Counted from the stretch's first letter, positions 1-7,895 are shown. The stretch: 10,360 nucleotides of DNA from Gammaproteobacteria bacterium (GCA_018222695.1 JAAEZV010000042.1:1-10360), one strand, 5' to 3'. Numbers and translations: made by a program. The notes: generated from the sequence alone by a model not told the origin.

Positions 1-1160
1 CTATCGAATACCGGGAAGCTGTCGGGCGTGAAGGCGCCGATGCCGCCCGAGGGTTCTTTTTTGAATTGGGGCAGGGTGCCCGAAAAACGTTCCTGACAGT
101 GTGCCAGCGCCGAAACCCACATCTCTGCGAACTCCGCGCCCACCACGAATTCCGGTGAGGCCGGCCCATAGGGGTCTACCGCAACGTCTGCCGCTGGCTT
201 GTCGACGATGAAGGGTGCGGCACCGCCCTGCACGCCGCCGAAATGGAAGTCGGGCTTGTAGTAGATGCCCCAAAGTTTATCTGTGATCAGTCGGCCATTC
301 TGGTCGGAATACAGCGGCGCATCGGTATCCACATGAATGACCGGTGGCATGGCGCCGTCGTTGGTCACCTGCAGTTTGGGGTCGACGCCCAGCGTGCCTT
401 CCTGCAGTGACCAGTAGATCCACATGGGGATCCCCTCGGTCATTTCTCGGGTTGCCGGATTGCGGATGCCAACCTCCATGGGGAGCTCCAGCATTTCCCA
501 GAAGCTGCGTACCCAGGGGCCCGCCGCGACCACGGCGTAATCACACTCAATGCGGCCCAAGTCAGTGTCGACGGCAGTAATGGCATGGCTGTTGTCACTC
601 TCGAGCGCTTTGACAGTGATGCCACTGACAATGCGCACGCCCAGCGCCTCGGCTTTGGCCGCCAATCCAATCATCGCGCGTGAGTTGTTAGCGTAACCGC
701 CCGGCATTTCATGGAGAACAGAGGTGATGCCCTGTGCGCGCCAGTCTGAGAACAGGCCCTTCATGTAGCGCGCACTCTCGGCAGCGCCCTCAACGAAGAC
801 GGACTCATAGCCAATCGCCTGTTGTTGGGCATGGATCGCCGCCACATCCTCACGCATGGATTCACAGCTGATCTGCATATATCCCACAGGGTGGTAGCTG
901 TAGGTCTCGGGGTCGCTCTCCCAAATGTTCACGGAGTGGGCCATCAGCTCACGCATGGCGGGCTGAAAATAGTTATTGCGAATCACACCGCAGGCAATAC
1001 CCGTCGCCCCGGAGCAGATTCCTGACTTATCGAGAATGATGATGTCGTTTCCGTCACCCTTGCCGGTCGCTTTGAGTTGCAGTGCCAGATGATAGGCCGT
1101 GCTCAACCCATGGATGCCTGCGCCAATGATGACGAAGGGACTATGCGTTGGAATGGCCAT
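1..1160 (-). CDS. FAD-dependent oxidoreductase, DAO family (C-terminus beyond window)
   Basis: Flavoenzyme of the D-amino-acid oxidase/sarcosine-dimethylglycine dehydrogenase superfamily, expected to oxidise an amine or amino-acid derivative in the cytoplasm; the substrate cannot be told from sequence. I translated an uninterrupted frame of 386 residues from the ATG at 1160 to the window edge. The N-terminus holds a Rossmann dinucleotide-binding motif, VIIGAGIHG (residues 10-18), followed by a strand ending in the acidic residue D44. Next comes SGATGIACGVIRNNY (50-64), typical of this family, and then a probable substrate domain. GGIGAFTPDSFPVFD (372-386) resembles the returning FAD-binding segment with its TPD motif. 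Family members are often 380-450 residues, so most of the domain is here. Its start shares one base with the stop of the ASCH gene (TGATG), which suggests coupled translation. Whether FAD is covalently bound is not apparent. Confidence 0.85.
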   Translation of the reverse strand, partial: MAIPTHSPFVIIGAGIHGLSTAYHLALQLKATGKGDGNDIIILDKSGICSGATGIACGVIRNNYFQPAMRELMAHSVNIWESDPETYSYHPVGYMQISCESMREDVAAIHAQQQAIGYESVFVEGAAESARYMKGLFSDWRAQGITSVLHEMPGGYANNSRAMIGLAAKAEALGVRIVSGITVKALESDNSHAITAVDTDLGRIECDYAVVAAGPWVRSFWEMLELPMEVGIRNPATREMTEGIPMWIYWSLQEGTLGVDPKLQVTNDGAMPPVIHVDTDAPLYSDQNGRLITDKLWGIYYKPDFHFGGVQGGAAPFIVDKPAADVAVDPYGPASPEFVVGAEFAEMWVSALAHCQERFSGTLPQFKKEPSGGIGAFTPDSFPVFD

Positions 1161-1660
1161 CAGATGATCTCGCCGACGTAGTCAAATGGCTCGATCAGCA
1201 CTGGCATGTCATCAGTGCACTCCCGCCCATAAGCGGCCAGCAAGCCGTTCCAGTATTGACGATGTAACGGAATCCAGACTTCAGGATCCTGAACGGGCGG
1301 GCCGTCGAGTGATGACTCCGCGTAACTGATGTCCCCGAACGTCGTCACGCGGACGTCTGTGAGCTGCACGATGAGATGCGGGATGCCAGCGTAGTCACAG
1401 AGTACGATGGGCGTACCGGGTTCAGAGTAGGGGAAGCCGTTCGCCTCGATCACCCAGGGCAAGCTAAAGGTCGCCACTTTGTCGCGGGTTTTGATGTAGT
1501 CCAGAATCTGGGTTGTGGTCTCGGCATCAATGCCTAGAGAGCGCACCTGATAGTTATCGCCCAACCCCGTGTACTGCTCGCATGCGCGCTCCCAGAATGT
1601 ATCGATCTCTTCAGGGTTGGGTTGAGTGGGGCCATCAGAGATCAAGATGTGGCGTGGCAT
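1160..1660 (-). CDS. ASCH-domain protein (YhfF/COG4405-like)
   Basis: A 166-residue protein of the ASCH superfamily, a PUA-like beta-barrel fold predicted to bind RNA or nucleotide-like ligands. Visible family features are an N-terminal FWERACEQY helix, a DKVAT segment (60-64) where the family usually has GKKTAT, GTPIVLCD followed by an IVQLTDVRVTTF strand pair, a VWIPLHRQYW segment corresponding to the family's W-x-H-x-F helix, and DDMPVLIEPFDYV at the C-terminus. The usual acidic EGEGDRS stretch is replaced by SSLDGPP, so the ligand site may differ. I chose the ATG at 1660 because GGGAG lies 5 bases upstream of it; a TTG four codons earlier (1672) keeps the frame open but would have the RBS inside the gene. 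It is directly followed by the FAD oxidoreductase gene with a one-base overlap. Its biochemical role is unknown. Confidence 0.8.
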   Translation of the reverse strand: MPRHILISDGPTQPNPEEIDTFWERACEQYTGLGDNYQVRSLGIDAETTTQILDYIKTRDKVATFSLPWVIEANGFPYSEPGTPIVLCDYAGIPHLIVQLTDVRVTTFGDISYAESSLDGPPVQDPEVWIPLHRQYWNGLLAAYGRECTDDMPVLIEPFDYVGEII

Positions 1661-1697
1661 GGAGGCTCCCAATTCTTATCGTTTTGGTGAGCTAAAT

Positions 1698-1741
1698 CAT
1701 GCTGGATTTCGGCCTGCCTGCCTAGTACAGCAGCCAGCATG
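1698..1741. repeat. 8-bp inverted repeat in the ASCH upstream region
   Basis: CATGCTGG (1698-1705) and CCAGCATG (1734-1741) are perfect inverted arms separated by 28 bases. They lie in the 92-base gap between the membrane-protein gene and the ASCH gene. No U-run follows on either strand, so an intrinsic terminator is unlikely. A protein-binding site or a chance match are both possible. I found no convincing sigma-70 promoter for the ASCH/oxidoreductase pair in this gap. Confidence 0.3.
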
Positions 1742-1752
1742 TGGCGCCGGTA

Positions 1753-2709
1753 TTACCCTGCGAAGATTTCTGCGTACATCGCCGTGTCAAATGGAATGCG
1801 AGCGCTGAGAACATGTAGCGTTATAAAGTGTATCCAGGGGTTGCCAGTGACAACCGTGAAAGTCGCCTTGCCCATGCCGACCAAGACCTGCGTCATGATG
1901 ATGTAGGTAACGCTCAGCGTCCCCATATCGAGAGACCCGTAATCTACGCCGGGATCAAAAAGACTAAAAATGGCGTAGAAAAAACCCGCTACTGCGATCA
2001 CGGTGAGCTTACTATCGAAAAGCAGCATCAGTCGTGGAATGAGCATGACATGCATCAGCAGTAGGACGGGCAGCCCCGCTCCAATGGTATTTGCGACAAC
2101 ACTTGTGGGAACTCCTACAACATATTCTGCTGTGCTTAGAGAGAAAAAATCGACGCCGCCGATAATGGGTCCAAAGAAATCGAGCGCCCAATAAGCAGCG
2201 ATGATCCAAAGATTGCGGCGCCAGGGCCACGGGCTGAACAGGCCTTTGAGGCGGAGCCCGATCCGGTTCAGCCAGTAAACTGGCAGCGCCACATAAAAGA
2301 GTCCGTTTAATAGCATCCACGTAATGACCTCTCCTTGGCGGTGGTCCGTTTGCTGATAAACATCAGGCCCAGGGAAATGGAGTCCTGTATTGAAGACAAA
2401 ACCCAAAATCAGTTGGCTTGTGAGTAAGTAGGCAAATATCCAAAGCACCTCTTTGCCCGCTGTTTGACGGTCGACACAGAATCTTTCAGTCCATGGAAAC
2501 GGGTCGCGACGACGGGTGAGGAACAGGAGCAGAAAAACAGATAAGGCCAGCACAGGTAGGTAGACATTTAGCAGGCTAAGGAGCCCTTCCGCGGCGATGG
2601 GAGGGCGGGCTGTGGTGCGGGCATCGATTGCCACGAACACGGAAACGGCTATTACCCACGCAAAGCTCAAGCTAAAAAGTAACTGGCCGCTTCGCGAAGC
2701 TTTTGCCAT
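1753..2709 (-). CDS. Polytopic membrane protein, possibly a degenerate CPBP/Abi-family homologue
   Basis: A 318-residue inner-membrane protein with roughly eight hydrophobic segments, at about residues 9-28, 46-65, 87-107, 128-146, 166-184, 196-228, 235-250 and 264-286. The C-terminal half follows the layout of CPBP intramembrane proteases: a helix where EExxxR should be, a helix where FxxxH should be, and a final TGNPWIHFITLHVLSA segment like the family's HxxxN/H motif. However, the first motif reads GLPVLLLMHVMLIPRL, with no glutamate pair, and the second reads FFYAIFSLFD, with no histidine, so proteolytic activity is not expected. The family assignment is an inference from helix pattern; the gene itself is well supported. 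Start: ATG at 2709 with GGAAG 5 bases upstream. It begins 28 bases after the tRNA-Arg, on the same strand, with no terminator visible between them. Confidence 0.75.
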   Translation of the reverse strand: MAKASRSGQLLFSLSFAWVIAVSVFVAIDARTTARPPIAAEGLLSLLNVYLPVLALSVFLLLFLTRRRDPFPWTERFCVDRQTAGKEVLWIFAYLLTSQLILGFVFNTGLHFPGPDVYQQTDHRQGEVITWMLLNGLFYVALPVYWLNRIGLRLKGLFSPWPWRRNLWIIAAYWALDFFGPIIGGVDFFSLSTAEYVVGVPTSVVANTIGAGLPVLLLMHVMLIPRLMLLFDSKLTVIAVAGFFYAIFSLFDPGVDYGSLDMGTLSVTYIIMTQVLVGMGKATFTVVTGNPWIHFITLHVLSARIPFDTAMYAEIFAG

Positions 2710-2737
2710 GACGACTTCCGGTGGTTGTGTGGTCGGG

Positions 2738-2814
2738 TGGCCCGCCCGGCAGGACTCGAACCTGCAACCTACGGCTTAGAAGGCCGTTGCACTATCCAGT
2801 TGTGCTACGGGCGG
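2738..2814 (-). tRNA. tRNA-Arg (anticodon UCU)
   Basis: A full 77-nt cloverleaf with encoded CCA. The acceptor stem is CCGCCCG (5') with CGGGCGG (3') and discriminator G. The D stem is GCAC/GTGC around a 9-nt loop containing GG. The anticodon stem is ACGGC/GCCGT around loop CTTCTAA, giving anticodon UCU, which reads AGA and possibly AGG. The variable loop has 5 nt, and the T stem is GCAGG/CCTGC with loop TTCGAGT. All stems pair perfectly. No duplicated 3' tRNA fragment is visible in the window, so there is no sign that an element has used it for integration. Confidence 0.97.
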
Positions 2815-2852
2815 AGCGTGCGCAGTATCCCATCGTCACCTCGCTGGGCCAA
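2815..2852 (-). promoter_or_regulatory. Candidate tRNA-Arg promoter with GC-rich discriminator
   Basis: On the minus strand, TTGGCC (2852-2847) and GATACT (2829-2824) are spaced by 17 bases, each matching the sigma-70 consensus at 4 of 6 positions. A GC-rich discriminator runs up to the mature tRNA 5' end at 2814, as is usual for stringently controlled stable-RNA promoters. A nearby TTGACT has a better -35 sequence but would need a 22-base spacer. Confidence 0.45.
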
Positions 2853-2914
2853 GTCAAAGCCTTGTCGCCTCATTGGGCTGGGAACAGGCAAGACCTAGAC
2901 TGCGGTCGATGGGA

Positions 2915-3571
2915 TCAAGCGCGCTTCTGCATGCCTGCTAGCTTTGGAGTGTTGCCAAACGATGGGTTCAGGATTCCCGCCAGCATGGTCCGTGCGCCAT
3001 CGTCGAGCAGGTGCTCGGGTTGAATAGACGCGTCAAACAGATCGAGCATCTGATTCGCTTCGAGCGTGGCGATACCGTGGGCCATGGACCAAATTTGGGT
3101 CGCAAAATACAGCGCATCGACATCTCCGCTGCCCTGTTTTTCACAGAATGTCTGCACCATGCCCACTAGCACTCCGAAGCCCCCATATTTGGATTGCGCT
3201 TCGACGCGGCGCTCGACGCTGTCACCTCGGTCTTCCCACATGAGTGAGAAAAAAGCGCGTTTCTCGCGAGCGAAGGCCAGGTAGGTGTGGCCCAAAGCCA
3301 GTATGCTCTCCAGAGATCCCTCTTCATGCGCTTCTCGCGTCTCCATCGCCGCGTGGTCGAGACCCAGAAATGCAAGGTCACGCACAGCTCTAAGCAGCTC
3401 TTCCTTGTTGGCAAAGTGTCGGTAAGGCGCCGCGGCGCTGACGCCGGCTTTGGCAGCAGCCTCCGCCATAGTGAAGTCCAGCGTGCCATCCCGCTCAATT
3501 AATTCTGCAGCCGCGGTGATCAAGGCATTGTTCAAATCGCCGTGATGGTAGTTGCAGCGAGCTTGACTCAT
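2915..3571 (-). CDS. TetR-family transcriptional regulator with WHG-type C-terminal domain
   Basis: A 218-residue DNA-binding regulator, presumably repressing the efflux operon of which it is the last gene. The N-terminal helix-turn-helix spans about residues 14-55: YHHGDLNNALITAAAELI, then TMAEAAAKAGVSAAAPYRHFANKEELL. This version of the TetR domain (YHHGDL and AAPYRHF) is typical of members with the WHG ligand domain, and the signature is present as WSMAHGIATLE (W161, H165, G166). The start at 3571 overlaps the stop of the RND gene as ATGA, and a strong Shine-Dalgarno AGGGAGG lies 4 bases upstream, inside the last codons of the pump gene. The 45-base palindrome in the operon promoter is the natural candidate operator. 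The inducer is unknown. No terminator is evident downstream. Confidence 0.93.
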   Translation of the reverse strand: MSQARCNYHHGDLNNALITAAAELIERDGTLDFTMAEAAAKAGVSAAAPYRHFANKEELLRAVRDLAFLGLDHAAMETREAHEEGSLESILALGHTYLAFAREKRAFFSLMWEDRGDSVERRVEAQSKYGGFGVLVGMVQTFCEKQGSGDVDALYFATQIWSMAHGIATLEANQMLDLFDASIQPEHLLDDGARTMLAGILNPSFGNTPKLAGMQKRA

Positions 3572-6500
3572 GCGGCCTCCCTCAGCGCGACGGGCGCTTC
3601 AGGCGTTGCCTGAGGCTTGGTCTTCAGAAAGTGTCGTCCGGGGTGCATTAACAGAGTATAAAGCGGCGGCACGAGGTAAAACGATACGATCGTCGAGAGC
3701 AATACGCCGCCAGCGATCGCCATCGCGAAAGGCGGCCAAAACTGACTGCCCTCCAATATCAGCGGCAAAAAGCCGCCAAACGTGGTGACGGTAGTCGAGA
3801 CGATATGTCGACTCGCGTCCATCACCACATCGACAATGGCATCGGGGTCGCCAAGGCTCGCCTGCTCATTCAATTTGAGCCCGCTGAGAATGATGATCGC
3901 CGCATTAATCGAGACGCCGACCGAGCCGATGACGCCAATCAGCGCCTGAATACCCAACGGATACTGGAATACCGCCAGTGCCAGCAGGCTGAGACCGAAG
4001 GAGCAAGCGGTGACACCAAATGCGATGCCGGTCAGTCGCCAGGAGTTAAAGGTGAGCAGGATGGTCGCCAGCATGGCGGCAATGATCGTGCCCAATGGTG
4101 CCATCAGATCTGCAACCAGCTCGCCACGTTCCTGGCTGTCGCCACCGAACTCCAGAAAGTACCCGCTGGGGAGGGCGATCGGATTGGCCCGTAAATCTGC
4201 CGCCAGCATTTTCAGGGCTTCCTCGGGCAGCACGCCGCGCTTGAGAAAACCCTGCACATTATTGAGCCGGTCACCATTTTTGCGAGCAATGGGGCTCTCA
4301 TCGGGGATGAGCCCCACACTGCCCAATGCGCTGAGGGGCACAGCAGGCACAAGCGTGTCGCGTCCTTGGCGCTGCACGGGAATGCGGATATTGGCGAGGT
4401 CGTCGGTGCTGTCCCATTCCTCGCGCTTCAGGATCGCCCGAACCGGCAGTCGTTCGGTGCCCTCAAGTAACTCGCCGCCGACACGTCCCTTCAAGGCGCT
4501 TTCAATCCCCCGCGCGACCTCGGCTTTACTGAGCCCGGTGCGCTTTAACGCAGATTCGTCGAGATCAAAGACCACTTTAGGTGGCGCTGGCGCCATCGAG
4601 ACCCTGGTATGTGTGATGTCGGGGAGGGCGGCCATTCGCCGCCGAAATTGCTCGCCAAGTTCCTTCAGGATTTCTGTGCTCGGACCATACAGCCGCACCT
4701 CAAGTGGCGCCTCCACCGGCGGGCCCTGGTCAATACCACGAACCAGGATCTGCGCCTGCGGATACTCCCGATCGATCTCTATTTGCAATCGTCGGATCAG
4801 CGCATCGGTCTGGTTCTCGTCGGTGGTCAAAACCAGCGCCCGGGACCAGCTGGGCACACCTTTCACGTTGGCGCGCAGGTTGTAGTAGAACTCGGGCGGG
4901 CTCTCGCCAATCGCCCAGTCGACCCGGCGAATCAGGGGCTCGGCGCGCAGCTTTTGATCGACCTGGGCGACCAGTGCCAGCGAATCATCTATCGATGCGC
5001 CCTCGGGCAGTTTGACGTCCAGATACATTTGGTCGCGGTCGGTGCCCGGGAAGAATTGCAGGGTCAGCGTGCTGAGGCTAAGAAACCCGGTCATCGGCAG
5101 CGCCAGAGCGAGGGCAAAGGCACCCAGCGGGTTACGAATGGACCAATCGAGTGAGCGTCTGAATGTATCCGTCAGTTTTTGGTTATCGGCGCCCGCACGC
5201 CACCACCGGCGCTCGAGCGCGAGACCTGAGGGCAGCCACCGAGAGGCGAGAACCGGCGTCACGGTCACCGCCAGCACGAAGGACGACACCAGCATTGCAA
5301 CCACCGCCACGGCAATCGATCCCAGGAAGTCGCCCCCGGCGCCGGGCAGCAACACCATCGGAATGAAAGCCAGGACCGTTGTCAGAGTGGAGGACATCAG
5401 CGGGATGCGCATGCGCGTCACCGCACCACGCATCGCCTCGGTTGGCGGCAATCCCGCCAACAGACGTTTGCGAATCTCATCGGTCATCACAATGGAGCCG
5501 TCGACCAAAAGACCCAGCGCTACGACGAGCCCGGTCACTGACATGTGCTGAATCGGAATTTTCAGATAGAAGAGGGCGATCATCGACGTCAACGTGCACA
5601 GCGGCAGAATCACAGCGACCACGAGCGCAGCGCGCCAGCCTAACGTGACCAGCAGTACCATGAGCACCAGAGCAATGCCCATCAACAAATTTTTGCCCAC
5701 GCTCAGTAGACGGTCTTTGGTGTAGCCCGCCTGATCAAAACTGGTCTCAATGCTCACGCCATTGGGCGCAGCGGCACGATAGGACTCGAGGAAGGCGTCG
5801 AACGTGGCACCGTAGCGGTCCACCTGATAGCCCGGTTGCATCTCGGCCGCAATGAGTACCGATCGCTGACCGTTGGAAAGTGACACGCTCTCGAAGGGCG
5901 TAACCTCGGTCTTACGCACCTCAGCGAGATCTGAAATGCGGATCGCACGTCCATCGGACAAGCCGCGCACGATCACGTTACGCACCGATTCGAGATCAGT
6001 GAATTCTCCGGTCAGCTCTACCGTTAGGGCGGCGCCTGCACCGGTTAGCTGGCCGGCAGGGGCCCTTGCATCGGCCTCGGCCAGCGCCGCGGAGACCTCG
6101 CCGATCGAAATGCCCAGCATCGACAACCGCGTCTCGTCCAGTTCAACGCGCACCTCTTCGTGGGGCAGGCCATATAACTTGACCCGCCTTGTCATCGGCA
6201 CGTTGCGGACAGCGTCGGCAAAGAGCAGCGACTGCCGCCGCAGTTGAGCCGGTGACAGCTCACGGCCGTCAGCACCGCTGATTGCAATAATTTTGACGAA
6301 CTCAGTCCAGATTTCATCATCGAAATCTGGCGGTGAGGTGCCAGGGGGGAACGTCATCGCCACCCGGTCAACGACATCGCGCAGCTCGGCCATGATCTGT
6401 TTGAGTCGGGCCGGGGCCGCTTTGTAGTCGACCTCTACGAAAATCAGTGACACACCAGAGGCGGAGGTGCCATCAACCTCCATGACATCGGGCTCTTCGC

Positions 6501-6711
6501 GGAGGGCATCGACCATGGGTTTGGTAATCAGCGCTTCGACTCTGGCAGGACTCGCGCCAGGGAAGAAAATCTGTATTTTGGCAAACCAAGGGGTGATGGC
6601 CGGATCTTCCTTGCGCGCCATACCGCTCATGCTGGTATAGCCCACCACCAAAATGGTCAGAATCACCAGCGCCAGATAGCGCGTATTGGCGTGGAGGAGT
6701 TTAGCGATCAT
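3568..6711 (-). CDS. RND efflux transporter permease subunit (HAE1/AcrB-like)
   Basis: Inner-membrane proton-driven antiporter subunit, 1047 residues, the normal length for an AcrB-type protein, with two homologous halves. The N-terminal helix (about 10-30) leads into RKEDPAITPW and FPGASP of the first periplasmic porter domain. Helices at about 340-490 follow, then a second half starting near 530 with its periplasmic loop from about 555 to 865 and helices from about 868 to 1022. The TM4 motif reads LLVDGSIVMTDE (401-412), so only the first aspartate (D404) of AcrB's Asp pair is kept and the second is Gly. The TM10 segment VGVSINAAIII (931-941) has Asn where AcrB has its essential Lys. No Shine-Dalgarno precedes the ATG, which overlaps the adaptor stop as ATGA, so translation is probably coupled. 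It would work with the adjacent adaptor and an outer-membrane channel encoded elsewhere. Substrates cannot be predicted. Confidence 0.95.
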   Translation of the reverse strand: MIAKLLHANTRYLALVILTILVVGYTSMSGMARKEDPAITPWFAKIQIFFPGASPARVEALITKPMVDALREEPDVMEVDGTSASGVSLIFVEVDYKAAPARLKQIMAELRDVVDRVAMTFPPGTSPPDFDDEIWTEFVKIIAISGADGRELSPAQLRRQSLLFADAVRNVPMTRRVKLYGLPHEEVRVELDETRLSMLGISIGEVSAALAEADARAPAGQLTGAGAALTVELTGEFTDLESVRNVIVRGLSDGRAIRISDLAEVRKTEVTPFESVSLSNGQRSVLIAAEMQPGYQVDRYGATFDAFLESYRAAAPNGVSIETSFDQAGYTKDRLLSVGKNLLMGIALVLMVLLVTLGWRAALVVAVILPLCTLTSMIALFYLKIPIQHMSVTGLVVALGLLVDGSIVMTDEIRKRLLAGLPPTEAMRGAVTRMRIPLMSSTLTTVLAFIPMVLLPGAGGDFLGSIAVAVVAMLVSSFVLAVTVTPVLASRWLPSGLALERRWWRAGADNQKLTDTFRRSLDWSIRNPLGAFALALALPMTGFLSLSTLTLQFFPGTDRDQMYLDVKLPEGASIDDSLALVAQVDQKLRAEPLIRRVDWAIGESPPEFYYNLRANVKGVPSWSRALVLTTDENQTDALIRRLQIEIDREYPQAQILVRGIDQGPPVEAPLEVRLYGPSTEILKELGEQFRRRMAALPDITHTRVSMAPAPPKVVFDLDESALKRTGLSKAEVARGIESALKGRVGGELLEGTERLPVRAILKREEWDSTDDLANIRIPVQRQGRDTLVPAVPLSALGSVGLIPDESPIARKNGDRLNNVQGFLKRGVLPEEALKMLAADLRANPIALPSGYFLEFGGDSQERGELVADLMAPLGTIIAAMLATILLTFNSWRLTGIAFGVTACSFGLSLLALAVFQYPLGIQALIGVIGSVGVSINAAIIILSGLKLNEQASLGDPDAIVDVVMDASRHIVSTTVTTFGGFLPLILEGSQFWPPFAMAIAGGVLLSTIVSFYLVPPLYTLLMHPGRHFLKTKPQATPEAPVALREAA

Positions 6712-7850
6712 GAGCCGGGTGCTGCTGCAGGGTTAGGCGAGGCGTTATTAAATACGGGCTCGACCAGGTCGCCGGGGCTGATGCGTTGCAGGCCCGAGGC
6801 CACCACGGCCACCTCGTTTGCGAGGGTGCCGCGCACAAAGACCTCGTTGCCGCGGGTGTAAAGAATTTCGACACTCTCACGCTGTGCTCGCTGCTTGCCC
6901 TCAGTGTCCGGAGTAATCGTGAGGACATCCCATAGGCCCCGGGGGGCCTCCAGCAGTGCAGAGATAGGCAGCCAGCCTCCAGCAGAGTCAACCGTTTCGG
7001 CAATCTGCAGCACCGCCGATTCGCCCACCGCTACGGGGGTACTCGCAGGGAGATCAAAGACAGCGCCGACGGTAAGCGTAGTGGCATCGAGATCATCCCG
7101 GATAGAGCGCAGTTCGGCGCTGACCCGCTCTCCCTGAAGCACCAGTGTGTAGTGATTTTCGGGCACCAGTCGCCGTGCCACATCAGCGGGGACGCCTACG
7201 TGCGCCTCCCGGCCCGTGGCGGTGACCAATCGAAGCACAGGCGTGCCAGGCGCGACCACCGCACCGGTTTGCACCAGTCGCTCGGCCACCACGGCCTCGT
7301 AGGGCGCGCGCAAGGTGCTCTTTTCCAGCTCCAATTGTGCGGACTGACGCTGGGCGGCGGCGGTGCTCTCTGCCGCAGCCAGTGCCTGTGCCGAGAATCG
7401 TGCGTCGTCGTAATCCTGTTCGGAAGCAGACCCGTCCTCTACCAACTGCGCCATCCGCTCGGCTCGCGCTTCCGCTTGAGCCCGCTCGGCTGATACGCGG
7501 CTATAGGTGGCGGCGGCGGCGTCCAGGCGCGCCTGCCTGCGGTCCGTGCCCAATTGGGCCAGCACGTCGCCCGGGGACACGCGCATGCCCTCAGTGGCAG
7601 GCAGGTCGGTCAATACGCCCGCTACCTCAAATCCCACGACGCTGTCCGACCCGGCCTTGATCACGCCGAGGTAGTTGGCGTTGCGGGTAAACATTGGCTG
7701 CTGTTTAAAGACAGTGGCTGCCACCGGCATAGGTATGCGCTCGACCGAGGTAGTGGTCACCTTGTTGGCCTTAATCAGCGCAGTACCGCCGAAGCTGAGG
7801 CCTATGGCCAAAGCCACTGCCCACAGGGATTTAATGAGATTTGGGTTCAA
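6708..7850 (-). CDS. RND efflux periplasmic adaptor (membrane fusion protein, HlyD/AcrA family)
   Basis: Adaptor linking the RND permease to an outer-membrane channel, 380 residues, within the normal range. An N-terminal hydrophobic segment (about residues 8-26) acts as signal or membrane anchor; it has no lipobox cysteine, so it is not a lipoprotein like AcrA. The first lipoyl half is GFEVAGVLTDL to QLGTD (73-103), an alanine-rich alpha-helical hairpin spans about 104-178, the second lipoyl half is STLRAPYEAVVAERL to VLRLV (178-209), and a beta-barrel and membrane-proximal domain follow to about 365. It is the first gene of the efflux operon. The start is uncertain: the frame has an upstream stop (TGA at about 7870) and the only usable early start is TTG at 7850, with no good Shine-Dalgarno; GTG or CTG codons a little downstream are alternatives. 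Confidence 0.93.
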   Translation of the reverse strand: MNPNLIKSLWAVALAIGLSFGGTALIKANKVTTTSVERIPMPVAATVFKQQPMFTRNANYLGVIKAGSDSVVGFEVAGVLTDLPATEGMRVSPGDVLAQLGTDRRQARLDAAAATYSRVSAERAQAEARAERMAQLVEDGSASEQDYDDARFSAQALAAAESTAAAQRQSAQLELEKSTLRAPYEAVVAERLVQTGAVVAPGTPVLRLVTATGREAHVGVPADVARRLVPENHYTLVLQGERVSAELRSIRDDLDATTLTVGAVFDLPASTPVAVGESAVLQIAETVDSAGGWLPISALLEAPRGLWDVLTITPDTEGKQRAQRESVEILYTRGNEVFVRGTLANEVAVVASGLQRISPGDLVEPVFNNASPNPAAAPGS

Positions 7851-7895
7851 AGGGTCGGTCTCGGCATGTCACAACGGTAGCTGTTACGGCGCATA

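Noticed and set aside
1..273. 90-codon minus-strand frame at the left edge
   Set aside because: It overlaps the well-supported oxidoreductase in another frame and has an arginine-rich composition typical of a shadow frame.
1660..1672. TTG start of the ASCH gene at 1672
   Set aside because: The GGGAG Shine-Dalgarno lies between this codon and the ATG at 1660, so the ATG is the better start.
2738..2814. tRNA-Arg as an integration site of a mobile element
   Set aside because: No integrase and no repeated tRNA 3' fragment is visible in the window; the flanking genes look like normal chromosome.
4010..4885. 291-codon plus-strand frame inside the RND gene
   Set aside because: Antisense shadow of the pump gene; Ser/Arg/Pro-rich, no recognisable domain, and the GC-rich gene opposite explains the lack of stops.
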